10,058 bases of DNA from Euzebyaceae bacterium. GTDB taxonomy: Bacteria > Actinomycetota > Nitriliruptoria > Euzebyales > Egibacteraceae. The stretch covers positions 1-10,058 of the forward strand of contig JACCXR010000322.1 of NCBI GenBank assembly GCA_013696915.1, written 5' to 3'. Both the position numbers and the translations under genes were made by a program. Shown here one piece after another: positions 1-6,265 of the stretch (position 1 is the stretch's first letter; each line of letters starts with the position of its first letter). The notes beneath the pieces were generated by a model. That model was not told where the DNA came from. It did no database searches and worked only from the letters and a program-made list of their open reading frames with translations.

Positions 1-1061
1 AGGACCGCCTCGTCGACGTCGGTGAGGACGACCGGCACCTCGAGCCGCTGGAGGAACAGCGCGCCGAGCTGCGCTCCCATCAGCCCGCTGCCGACGATCC
101 CGACCTTGCCGACCGCCCTCGGCGGCATGGCGGGCTTCCACGGCTGGCGCTTCACGCGGTGCTGCGTGAGGCCGAAGCTGTAGACCGCTGCTTGGGCCTG
201 CCGCGCCGGCAGCAGATCGGCGAGCGCGTCCTCCTCGCGCCGGCAGCCTTCGTCGACGGCCCCGCCCCTGGCGGCGAATTCGATGAGGTCGATCGCGACG
301 TAGGGCGCTCGGGTGGCCCCGTGGACGCGGTCGTCGGCGGCGCGCCTGGCCGTGGCGAGCGCCTCGTCGAGGTCCCCGTCGTCGGGGGCGGCCGGGCGCT
401 CGATGCGCTCCTCGCCGGTGCACAGCCGCTCCAGCAGCGCCACCGAGTCGTCGAGGAAGTCGACCGCGTCGATCAGCCGGTCGGCGAATCCCATGTGGAA
501 CGCCTGGGCGGGCTTCATCACCCGGTTGTTGTCCAGGGCGTGGGCGACGATCGCCTGAAGCGCGTTCGCGGCCCCGACGACCCGGGGGGCGAGCTGCGTG
601 CCGCCCCAAGCCGGGACGATCGACAGGAAGACCTCCGGGAAGGCGATGCCCGCGGCGGCCGTCGACAGGGTCCGGGCGTCGCAGTGCAGGGCGATCTCGA
701 GGCCGCCACCCATGCACGCGCCGTTGATCGCGGCGAGCGTGGGGAACGGCAGGTCGGCGAGGCGGCGGAAGGCCCGGTGACCCCGTTCGGCCGCCTCGCG
801 GGCGAACGCCGCCGTCGCCCCCGTGAAGGAGCCGAGGTCCGCTCCGACCGCGAACACGAACGGCTTGCCGGTCAGGAGCAGGCCCTTGACGTCGGGCTGG
901 GCGGCGAGCTCGTCGAGCGCGGCGTCCAGCGACGCGAGCGACTCGGCCCCGAACGTGTTCGGTCTGGTGTGGTCGCGGCCGTTGTCCATCGTGACCAGCG
1001 CGAGCCGCCCGGCTCGCGGGGAGTCGTGGTAGCCGACCTTGAAGCGCGTGACGTCGGCCAT
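1..1061 (-). CDS. fadB: Enoyl-CoA hydratase / 3-hydroxyacyl-CoA dehydrogenase, multifunctional fatty-acid oxidation subunit (3' end outside window)
   Basis: The first 353 residues are visible; the frame stays open to the left edge. The protein should hydrate trans-2-enoyl-CoA and then oxidise the 3-hydroxyacyl-CoA with NAD+, two successive steps of beta-oxidation in the cytoplasm. Residues about 1-200 are a crotonase domain with the oxyanion-hole segment AVGADL (71-76), GGGLE with catalytic Glu122, and FPEVFLSIVPAWGGTQ with the second catalytic Glu143. After a linker, residues 318-353 begin a Rossmann fold with the NAD motif GSGLMG (324-329) and an acidic residue ending the second strand (LTDVD). 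Full-length relatives are about 700 residues, so about half is missing. The ATG lies 3 nt after the thiolase stop codon, so the two genes are co-transcribed and probably translationally coupled. The fadJ name would fit equally well. The domain assignment is secure. Confidence 0.93.
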   Translation of the reverse strand, partial: MADVTRFKVGYHDSPRAGRLALVTMDNGRDHTRPNTFGAESLASLDAALDELAAQPDVKGLLLTGKPFVFAVGADLGSFTGATAAFAREAAERGHRAFRRLADLPFPTLAAINGACMGGGLEIALHCDARTLSTAAAGIAFPEVFLSIVPAWGGTQLAPRVVGAANALQAIVAHALDNNRVMKPAQAFHMGFADRLIDAVDFLDDSVALLERLCTGEERIERPAAPDDGDLDEALATARRAADDRVHGATRAPYVAIDLIEFAARGGAVDEGCRREEDALADLLPARQAQAAVYSFGLTQHRVKRQPWKPAMPPRAVGKVGIVGSGLMGAQLGALFLQRLEVPVVLTDVDEAV

Positions 1062-1064
1062 CCG

Positions 1065-2255
1065 CTAGATCCGCTCCCACAGCACGGAGCAGCCCATGCC
1101 GAGCCCCACGCAGAGGGTGGTCATGCCGTAGCGGGCGTCGTCGTGGGCGCCGAGGTAGTGGGCGAGCTGGTGAGTCAGCCGGGCCCCCGACATCGCCAGC
1201 GGGTGTCCGAGCGCGATCGCGCCGCCGTACGGGTTGACGTGGGGGGCGTCGAGCGGGAGGCCGAAGTGGTTCAGGAAGGCGACGCACTGGACCGCGAACG
1301 CCTCGTTCACCTCGATGACATCGAGGTCGCCGACCGACAGACCGGTCCTGGCCAGCAGGCGCTCGGTGGCCGGGACTGGACCCCAGCCCATCATCTCGGG
1401 CTCGACGCCGACGAAGACGTAGTCGACCAGCCGCATCCGGCCGGCCAGGCCGAGCTCGGCGGCGGCCTCGCGGCCGGCGAGGAGCACGCACCCCGCACCG
1501 TCGTTGAGGCCGGCCGAGTTGCCCGCCGTCACCCGCCCGCCGGGCCGGAACGGGCTTGTCAGGCCGGCGAGGTCCCCCAGCGTCGTGCCGGGCCGGGGAT
1601 GCTCGTCCTCGGCGACCACCCGCCAGCCGTCACCGGACCACACGACCATCGGCGCGACGTGGCTGTCGAAGACGCCCTCGGCCCTCGCCTTGGCGACGCG
1701 CTCCTGGGACTGGACCGCGTAGGTGTCGGCGATCTCCCGGGTGATCTCGGGATGCAGGTCGTGGAGGTTCTCGGCGGTCTGACCCATGACGAGCGCCGAA
1801 GCGCCGACGAGCTGCTCGCTGAGGAACCTGGGGTTCGGGTCGAAGCCGGGCGTCGCGGGTCCGGACAGCGGGTGGTGCCCCATGTGCTCCACGCCGCCGG
1901 CGATGACGACGTCCTGGGCGCCGACCCGGATGGCGTTCGCTGCGCTGGTGATGGTCGTGAGCGCCCCGGCGCACATGCGGTCGACGGCGTAGCCGGGCAC
2001 CGACTTCGGCAGGCCGGCGAGGATCGCGGTCGTCCTGCCAATCGTCAGTCCCTGGTCGCCCGACTGCGTCGTCGCGGCCCAGACGTTGTCCTCGACGTGG
2101 GCGGGGTCGAGCAGGGGGTTGCGCTCGAGCAGCGCCCGGATGGTGCGCACGGCCATGTCGTCGGCGCGCGTGCTCGCGTAGTAGCCGTCGGGCCGGGACC
2201 GGCCGATCGGCAGTCGCACCCCGTCGACGTACACGGCGTCTCGCAACTCGGTCAT
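1065..2255 (-). CDS. fadA: Acetyl-CoA C-acyltransferase (3-ketoacyl-CoA thiolase)
   Basis: This 396-residue protein has normal thiolase length. It catalyses CoA-dependent cleavage of 3-ketoacyl-CoA to acetyl-CoA plus a shortened acyl-CoA. The nucleophile is Cys95 in VDRMCAGALTTI. The other signatures are VNEAFA (316-321), NPYGGAIALGHPLAMSGAR with His351, and the C-terminal LCVGLGMG with Cys382. All catalytic positions are intact. The ATG is preceded by GGGAGG at 2261-2266 with 5 nt spacing, which fixes the start. The gene immediately upstream of the hydratase/dehydrogenase gives the usual fadA-fadB operon, so a degradative thiolase is more likely than a biosynthetic acetoacetyl-CoA thiolase. 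Chain-length preference cannot be read from sequence. A palindrome 35 nt upstream may be a repressor operator. Confidence 0.95.
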   Translation of the reverse strand: MTELRDAVYVDGVRLPIGRSRPDGYYASTRADDMAVRTIRALLERNPLLDPAHVEDNVWAATTQSGDQGLTIGRTTAILAGLPKSVPGYAVDRMCAGALTTITSAANAIRVGAQDVVIAGGVEHMGHHPLSGPATPGFDPNPRFLSEQLVGASALVMGQTAENLHDLHPEITREIADTYAVQSQERVAKARAEGVFDSHVAPMVVWSGDGWRVVAEDEHPRPGTTLGDLAGLTSPFRPGGRVTAGNSAGLNDGAGCVLLAGREAAAELGLAGRMRLVDYVFVGVEPEMMGWGPVPATERLLARTGLSVGDLDVIEVNEAFAVQCVAFLNHFGLPLDAPHVNPYGGAIALGHPLAMSGARLTHQLAHYLGAHDDARYGMTTLCVGLGMGCSVLWERI

Positions 2256-2260
2256 CGAGG

Positions 2261-2266
2261 CCTCCC
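2261..2266 (-). promoter_or_regulatory. Ribosome binding site of the thiolase gene
   Basis: GGGAGG on the minus strand, 5 nt before the ATG at 2255. It is a near-complete complement to the 16S 3' end and supports this start codon. Confidence 0.8.
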
Positions 2267-2288
2267 GCTCCGTTGGATGCGAGGCATG

Positions 2289-4088
2289 CTACCGATCGGT
2301 AACCGCGGCCCTCACCGCCAGTTCGCCCCAGCGGGGACGGACCGCGATGTCGACGGCGGCGGGGACGTCGCCGAGCACGACGCGGGCGGCGGCGAGCATG
2401 CCGTCGCAGACCAGCGCCGCAGCTTCCTCCCCGTGATCGGCGGGCACGTCGGCGACGAGCTCGTCGTGGATGACGAGCACGAGGCCGTCGGGAGCCGCCG
2501 GCGTCGCGTCCCCGGGCCGGCCGAACCGGTCGGTCAGGCGCCGCTGCACCTCCGCGAGCGCCAGCTTCGTCATGTCCGCGCCCGCCCCCTGGATCGGGGC
2601 GTTGCGCGACAGCGTCGTGACGCCCTGGCCGTCGGCGACGTCGAGCGCGCGCACGCGGCCCAGCGGTGTCCGCGCCCTGCCTGTCCGCCGGCCGCTCGCC
2701 TCCGCCTCCGCCAGCCAGATCGCGACCCCCGGGAAGGTGGCGAAGTAGCGGTCCATGACGGCGCGGGCGTCGGCCAGGGGCAGCCGGGTCGCGCGGGCGA
2801 ACCCGGGGGCGCCCATCCCGTACATCAACCCGAAGTTCAGCGCCTTCGCCGCGCTGCGCTGCGCCGGGGCGACCCCGTCCTCCGGGATCCCGAAGACCAG
2901 CGCCGCGGTCGTCCGATGGAGGTCGCCGCCGCGGCGGAACACCTCCGTGAGCGCCTCGTCCCCGGAGACGGCCGCCAGGATCCGCAGCTCCTGCTGCGAG
3001 TAGTCCGCCACGACCAGTGATCGCCCCTCTTCCCCGCCGAAGCAGGCGCGGTAGGCGGCCTCTTTCGGCACCTGGGTGAGGTTCGGCTCGCTGCAGGCGA
3101 TGCGGCCCGCCCCGACGATCTGCCGCCAGTCGGCGTGGATGCGCCCGGTGAGGGGGTGGCGGACGCGCTCGACCCAGTCGCCGCCCCAGTTCGACGTGAC
3201 CTTGCTGACCTGGCGGTACTCCAGGAGCGCGTCGACGGCGGGATGCCCGGCGTGGTCGCGCAGGACGACCTCCCTGGTGCTCGCGGCCCCGATCCCCAGC
3301 CGGGCCAGGGCGTCGCGGACCTGCTCGGGCGAGTCGAGGTTGACGGGGACGGGCCCGAAGAGGTCGCGCGGGCTGGTGTCGGCGACGAGCGCCCGCTGCA
3401 CCGCCGCCTCGAGGACCGGCAGCTGGGCTTCGAGCCCGCCGACGAGCTCGCGCCACCGCGGGGCGTCGAAGGCGACGCCGCGCAGCTGCAGGTCGGCGAG
3501 CACGGGCAGCGCTGCAAACTCCAGCTGGGCGACGCGGACGAGTCCGTGGCCGACGAGCTCGCGCCACTGCTGGTCGAACACCGCCCAGGTGGCGACGACG
3601 TCGTCGGCGGCATAGCGCAGCTGCTGCTCCGTGACGGCGCCCCCTTCGCCGAAGGAGCTGCGGATCGACTTGTCGAGCTCCACGCCGAGCCGGAAGGCGG
3701 CGATCTGGGCGAGGCCGCTGCCCTGCGCGGCCTTCGAGCCGCCGTCGAGGAGCTGCTGGGCGAGCATCGTGTCGGCGACGCGGCGGACCCGAAGCCCGGC
3801 GACGGCCAGGAATCTGAGGTCGAAGGCTGCGTGGTGGAACACCTTGAGGATCCCCGGGTCCTCGAGGACCGGCGCCACGGCGCGCGGATCCACCCGGCGG
3901 GCGTCGAGGACGAGGACCGGCAGGTCCGGGCCGGCGCTGAGCTGGACGAGCAGCAGCTCGTCGGTGAGGGGGTCCCACCCCGTGGTCTCGGTGTCGACCG
4001 CGACGATCGGCCGGCCGGCCGCCAGGGAACCCCACCGTTTGACGTCCTCGGCGGCGGTGGCATAGACGTAGGGCTGGGGCTGCGGCAT
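2289..4088 (-). CDS. Family A DNA polymerase with 3'-5' exonuclease, lacking the 5' nuclease domain
   Basis: With the chosen start the protein has 599 residues. The exonuclease domain (about 25-175) carries all three Exo motifs: VDTET (Asp32, Glu34), FHHAAFD (Asp90) and YAADD (Tyr159, Asp163). It should therefore proofread, unlike the exonuclease-dead housekeeping Pol I of some actinomycetes. The polymerase domain has motif A VVADYSQQELRI (Asp362), motif B RSAAKALNFGLMYG (Arg411, Lys415, Phe419, Tyr423) and motif C VIHDELV (His541, Asp542, Glu543). Housekeeping Pol I is about 900 residues with an N-terminal 5' nuclease; that domain is absent, so this is probably an accessory repair polymerase. 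The start at 4088 was chosen because homology begins there and an upstream in-frame ATG at 4196 would run into the divergent lipoprotein gene; the ribosome binding site is weak. The stop codon overlaps the palindrome at 2290-2301. Confidence 0.92.
   Translation of the reverse strand: MPQPQPYVYATAAEDVKRWGSLAAGRPIVAVDTETTGWDPLTDELLLVQLSAGPDLPVLVLDARRVDPRAVAPVLEDPGILKVFHHAAFDLRFLAVAGLRVRRVADTMLAQQLLDGGSKAAQGSGLAQIAAFRLGVELDKSIRSSFGEGGAVTEQQLRYAADDVVATWAVFDQQWRELVGHGLVRVAQLEFAALPVLADLQLRGVAFDAPRWRELVGGLEAQLPVLEAAVQRALVADTSPRDLFGPVPVNLDSPEQVRDALARLGIGAASTREVVLRDHAGHPAVDALLEYRQVSKVTSNWGGDWVERVRHPLTGRIHADWRQIVGAGRIACSEPNLTQVPKEAAYRACFGGEEGRSLVVADYSQQELRILAAVSGDEALTEVFRRGGDLHRTTAALVFGIPEDGVAPAQRSAAKALNFGLMYGMGAPGFARATRLPLADARAVMDRYFATFPGVAIWLAEAEASGRRTGRARTPLGRVRALDVADGQGVTTLSRNAPIQGAGADMTKLALAEVQRRLTDRFGRPGDATPAAPDGLVLVIHDELVADVPADHGEEAAALVCDGMLAAARVVLGDVPAAVDIAVRPRWGELAVRAAVTDR
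2290..2301. promoter_or_regulatory. Perfect 12-bp palindrome, candidate repressor operator of the fatty-acid oxidation operon
   Basis: TACCGATCGGTA is a perfect dyad. It includes two bases of the polymerase stop codon and lies 35 nt upstream of the thiolase start. Short palindromes with ACCG/CGGT arms are common targets of TetR-family regulators of lipid catabolism in actinomycetes. On the minus strand a weak -10-like TAGCAT (2291-2286) overlaps its edge, with only a poor -35 match (TGAGGG, 2314-2309). A repressor bound here would cover the promoter. No regulator gene is in the window, so the regulator is unknown. Confidence 0.5.
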
Positions 4089-4165
4089 GGCGACGCCCAG
4101 TCTGCCGGGGAACCCGCCGGTGGGGCACGGCGTCCCACAGACCGATGAGAGGACACGGGCGCGCG
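4089..4165. promoter_or_regulatory. Divergent intergenic region between polymerase and lipoprotein genes
   Basis: These 77 bases separate two divergent starts and must carry at least part of both promoters unless those lie inside the coding regions. No convincing -10/-35 pair is visible. GAGAGGA at 4147-4153 is the only Shine-Dalgarno-like element for the plus-strand gene. Confidence 0.35.
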
Positions 4166-4657
4166 ATGGGCAGGACGACCGCAACGATGACGGCACTGCT
4201 GGCCGCGCTGCTCGCGCTGAGCGCCTGCGGTGGCGGGCAGGGCGCGGCGCCCGACGAGACGGGGGCTCCGACCACCGCCCCGCTGCCGACGACCGGCTCC
4301 GCGACCCCGCCGGCCTCCCCCACGCCCGCGAGCACCGACGCGAGCACCGAGGCGAGCACCGAGGCGAGCACCGAGAAGGAGTCCGCCGGCGAGATCGTCC
4401 TCACCGGCACGTTCTCCGGTGATCCGGACCTGGAGGGCGGGTGCGCATGGGTCGAGTCCGGCGGTGAGCGGTACGAGCTGATCCTGCCCGACGGCTACGA
4501 GGTCGACATCTCGCGGATGGCGCTGACGGGCCCAGACGGCGCCGTCATCGCCGAGGGCGGGGACGAGGTGCGCTTCTCCGGCTCGGAGGCGACCGACATG
4601 GCCTCCTTCTGCCAGGTCGGGCGTCTGTTCCGGGTGACGGAGATCGCTCCGGCCTGA
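4166..4657 (+). CDS. Small secreted lipoprotein of unknown function
   Basis: 163 residues with the chosen ATG. A lipoprotein signal peptide (residues 1-20: basic start, leucine/alanine-rich core) ends in a lipobox LSAC, giving lipidated Cys21 on the outer face of the membrane. Residues 22-75 are a low-complexity Thr/Pro/Ala/Ser linker that includes four AST(D/E) repeats. Residues 77-160 form a compact domain beginning VLTGTFSG, rich in beta-strand-like segments, with two cysteines (93 and 149) that could form a disulfide. I do not recognise a named family. The start at 4166 is favoured over ATG 4145 because GAGAGGA (4147-4153) precedes it, though the 12-nt spacing is long; ATG 4187 is a further possibility. 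It is divergent from the polymerase and convergent with the toxin gene, so it is probably a single-gene transcript. Confidence 0.82.
   Translation: MGRTTATMTALLAALLALSACGGGQGAAPDETGAPTTAPLPTTGSATPPASPTPASTDASTEASTEASTEKESAGEIVLTGTFSGDPDLEGGCAWVESGGERYELILPDGYEVDISRMALTGPDGAVIAEGGDEVRFSGSEATDMASFCQVGRLFRVTEIAPA
4328..4375 (+). repeat. Four tandem copies of a 12-bp repeat in the lipoprotein linker
   Basis: GCGAGCACCGA(C/G) is repeated four times without interruption. The first copy ends in C and the next three in G. It encodes Ala-Ser-Thr-Asp/Glu units. Because the unit is a multiple of three, copy-number change would lengthen or shorten the linker without breaking the frame. Confidence 0.9.
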
Positions 4658-4703
4658 CCGCCGGAGGTGCGCAGGGCCAGCGGGATGGCCACGGGGGATT
4701 CCG

Positions 4704-4734
4704 TGACGCTCCGACGTGCGCACGGTCAGCGTCA
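4704..4734. terminator. Inverted repeat between convergent genes, possible bidirectional terminator
   Basis: TGACGCT (4704-4710) pairs with AGCGTCA (4728-4734). The enclosed segment contains a 10-bp palindrome CGTGCGCACG (4715-4724). It lies 46 nt after the lipoprotein stop and 30 nt after the toxin stop, where a terminator for both would be expected. No T-tract follows, as is usual in GC-rich actinomycetes. The rest of 4658-4770 shows nothing else recognisable. Confidence 0.45.
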
Positions 4735-4770
4735 TTGAGGCGCACACCGTTGCTTCCTACTGACGCGGGT

Positions 4771-5166
4771 TCAGCTCAGGCGCTCGAGACCGGGCTGGGC
4801 GTCGAACCCAGCGTCGAACGTGAGGATCCTGCGGATGCCGTTGGCCTCCATGATCGCGACGTGCAGGGCAGCGCGTGCCGAGAGCCTGGATGCGCCCATG
4901 ACGATCTCCTTGGCACGACCGATATCGACGAGGTGCACCGGCAGCACCTCGTCGACCACTCCCAGCAGCGCGTCGAAAGCCGACTGGATCGCATCGACCC
5001 GGCTGATCGCGTGGTAGCGGTGCAGGATCTCCTGCAGGACCTCGGCGTCGGTGACCAGCGCCTCACCGGCCGAGATGAGCGCCTCCAGGCGTCGTTGGGC
5101 GGCAAGCTTGTTCGGATGCGAGGCCCCGATCAGATACATCGGGATGTTGGAGTCGACGAAGATCAC
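4771..5166 (-). CDS. vapC: PIN-domain toxin-like protein (VapC type) with a substituted active-site aspartate
   Basis: 131 residues from a GTG start that overlaps the antitoxin stop in a GTGA tetranucleotide. Longer readings in this frame enter the antitoxin gene and are rejected. VapC toxins are Mg2+-dependent RNases that cut tRNA or rRNA. Visible PIN signatures are VDSN near the N-terminus (Asp5), LQEIL (Glu46) and LTFDAGF (Asp118). The usual (S/A)-R-D-A-L-H motif reads SARAALHVA (96-104), so the third acidic residue is Ala99 (codon GCT). Loss of this metal ligand normally abolishes or strongly reduces PIN nuclease activity. The protein may be an inactive remnant or may have a binding-only role. 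The fold assignment is good; activity is doubtful. Confidence 0.85.
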   Translation of the reverse strand: MIFVDSNIPMYLIGASHPNKLAAQRRLEALISAGEALVTDAEVLQEILHRYHAISRVDAIQSAFDALLGVVDEVLPVHLVDIGRAKEIVMGASRLSARAALHVAIMEANGIRRILTFDAGFDAQPGLERLS

Positions 5167-5372
5167 GGCGACCCGTAGCCGCGCTCGATCTCGCGGAGCA
5201 TGGCACCGATGTCGGCGGTGGGGTACTCGTGCGTCACGGCCGTGCGGACGGCATCCAACTTCCTGGCGAGGTCGCCACCGGGCCGACTCCTCCTGGCCTG
5301 ACGCAGCGCGTTGCGGACCCATTCCGACATGGTGAGGCCCGCCCGGTCCGCTGCCTGATGGATCTCGGCCAC
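5163..5372 (-). CDS. Antitoxin of the PIN toxin module, ribbon-helix-helix-like, possibly 5'-truncated
   Basis: 69 residues from GTG 5372. The helix-turn-helix-like stretch GLTMSEWVRNALRQAR (12-27) matches the second helix of ribbon-helix-helix antitoxins. The C-terminal half, ending PTADIGAMLREIERGYGSP, would be the toxin-neutralising tail. Its stop codon overlaps the toxin start, the classic order of antitoxin first and toxin second. The DNA-binding beta-strand expected before the first helix is missing. Upstream codons in this frame contain no start before the acyltransferase gene, and no Shine-Dalgarno is evident. An ATG at 5383 lies in a different frame, so a frameshift near 5373-5383 is possible. 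The role is inferred mainly from position and the short motif. Confidence 0.7.
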   Translation of the reverse strand: MAEIHQAADRAGLTMSEWVRNALRQARRSRPGGDLARKLDAVRTAVTHEYPTADIGAMLREIERGYGSP

Positions 5373-5397
5373 CGACCGACCATGACCAGTTCGCTGC

Positions 5398-5430
5398 GGC
5401 TGCGCTCGCGGAGTCGCTCCGCGAGCAGCC
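5398..5430. terminator. Strong stem-loop between acyltransferase and antitoxin genes
   Basis: GCTCGCGGAG (5404-5413) and CTCCGCGAGC (5417-5426) form a perfect 10-bp stem with a TCG loop. It is extended by GGCT (5398-5401) and AGCC (5427-5430) across a 2-nt bulge. It starts 30 nt after the acyltransferase stop, so a terminator for that minus-strand gene is the simplest reading. Its location 26 nt upstream of the antitoxin start would also suit an autoregulatory operator. There is no T-tract. Confidence 0.6.
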
Positions 5431-5460
5431 TCGGCTGACCGTCGCTCGCCGACCCTCGCG

Positions 5461-6228
5461 TCAGCCGGCCTGGCTGCGCCGGCGCGCCCGGCGCTCGGCG
5501 GCCTCGCGGCCGGCCATCTCCTTGGCCTCGTCGACGGAGGGAGCCGTGCCGCCGAGGTGGGCCGGCAGCCACCAGCGGTCGCTGTCGCCGGCGGGCTGCT
5601 GCGGGTAGGTCCGGGCGCAGTGCTGGACGAGCTCGCCGACGGCGGCCATCAACCGGTCGGTCACGACGCCGGGGTCCTCGCCCGGCTCGTATGCGACGGG
5701 CTCGCCGTAGGCCACCGTGATGGCCACGCCGCGCTGGAGGTTGGGGGGACGCCCCTTCGTCAGCAGGCGCTGGCTGGCCCACACGGCCCCGGGGATCAGC
5801 GGTACGCCGGCGGTCATCGCCATCCGGGCCGCGCCCGACTTGCCCCGCGCCGGGACGAAGGACCGGCTGATCGTGCCCTCGGGGAACATGCCGACCAGCT
5901 CCCCGCGCCGCAGCGCATCCACCCCGGCGGCGAGCGCGTCCTGCACGCGACCGAAGCGGTCGACCGGGATGTGCTTCATCCCGCGCATCAGCGGCCCGGC
6001 CACCGGGTGGTCGAAGATCTCCTTCTTGGCGAGGAACCGCACCAGCCGGCCGCGCGGCCGCGCCCCGTAGCCGACGAACGTGAAGTCGAGGTAGCCGACG
6101 TGGTTCGTCGCGATGACGGCGGCTCCCGACGTCGGGATGTGCTCCGCCCCCTCGATGGAGAGACGCCACCCCATGGACCGGAACAGCACGATGATCGCGC
6201 CGATCACGGGCCGGTAGACGTACTCCAT
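5461..6228 (-). CDS. plsC: 1-acyl-sn-glycerol-3-phosphate acyltransferase family protein (PlsC-like)
   Basis: 255 residues, normal for the family. It would transfer an acyl chain from acyl-CoA or acyl-ACP to lysophosphatidate or a related acceptor at the inner face of the membrane. Motif I is NHVGYLD with the catalytic His43/Asp48 pair (HX4D). Motif II lies around GMKHIPVDRFGR (83-94), motif III is FPEGT (115-119), and motif IV is VPLIPGAV (142-149). A hydrophobic stretch near residues 8-17 may anchor it. The C-terminus (about 235-255) is strongly basic. Actinomycete genomes carry several PlsC-like paralogs, so the true acceptor is not certain. The ATG lies only 2 nt after a stable inverted repeat that also contains the only Shine-Dalgarno-like GGGAG. 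Confidence 0.9.
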   Translation of the reverse strand: MEYVYRPVIGAIIVLFRSMGWRLSIEGAEHIPTSGAAVIATNHVGYLDFTFVGYGARPRGRLVRFLAKKEIFDHPVAGPLMRGMKHIPVDRFGRVQDALAAGVDALRRGELVGMFPEGTISRSFVPARGKSGAARMAMTAGVPLIPGAVWASQRLLTKGRPPNLQRGVAITVAYGEPVAYEPGEDPGVVTDRLMAAVGELVQHCARTYPQQPAGDSDRWWLPAHLGGTAPSVDEAKEMAGREAAERRARRRSQAG

Positions 6229-6230
6229 CG

Positions 6231-6249
6231 GCGGGAGCCTAGCTCCCGC
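6231..6249. promoter_or_regulatory. Perfect inverted repeat abutting the acyltransferase start codon
   Basis: GCGGGAGC (6231-6238) and GCTCCCGC (6242-6249) are separated by 3 nt. On the minus strand the structure begins 16 nt after the propeller/LamG stop and ends 2 nt before the PlsC ATG. It could terminate the upstream transcript, or hide the acyltransferase ribosome binding site, since GGGAG is inside the stem. No T-tract follows. Confidence 0.55.
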
Positions 6250-6265
6250 GTCGGGCCCCAGACGG

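Noticed and set aside
159..3020. A 953-codon open frame on the plus strand opposite the beta-oxidation and polymerase genes
   Set aside because: It is antisense to three genes with complete catalytic motifs. Its product is Arg/Gly/Asp/Pro-rich with no recognisable domain. Long antisense frames are expected at this GC content.
4089..4196. Upstream extension of the polymerase to ATG 4196
   Set aside because: It would overlap the divergent lipoprotein start and adds a non-homologous arginine/serine/proline-rich stretch before the conserved N-terminus.
1630..4410. A 926-codon minus-strand frame overlapping the polymerase and thiolase in another frame
   Set aside because: It crosses the boundaries of two real genes in a wrong frame and reads as arginine/proline-rich low complexity. 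No domain is visible.
4658..4770. A possible small RNA between the convergent genes
   Set aside because: Apart from the inverted repeat at 4704-4734, no promoter or conserved RNA signature is visible, so a terminator is the simpler reading.
5167..5322. N-terminal extension of the PIN toxin to 5322
   Set aside because: The extension is the antitoxin gene read in another frame. The PIN fold begins at the GTG that overlaps the antitoxin stop.
5234..6169. A 311-codon minus-strand frame spanning the acyltransferase and antitoxin
   Set aside because: It lies out of frame with both real genes and is Arg/Gly-rich. Only its short segment near 5383 is relevant, as a possible frameshifted antitoxin start.
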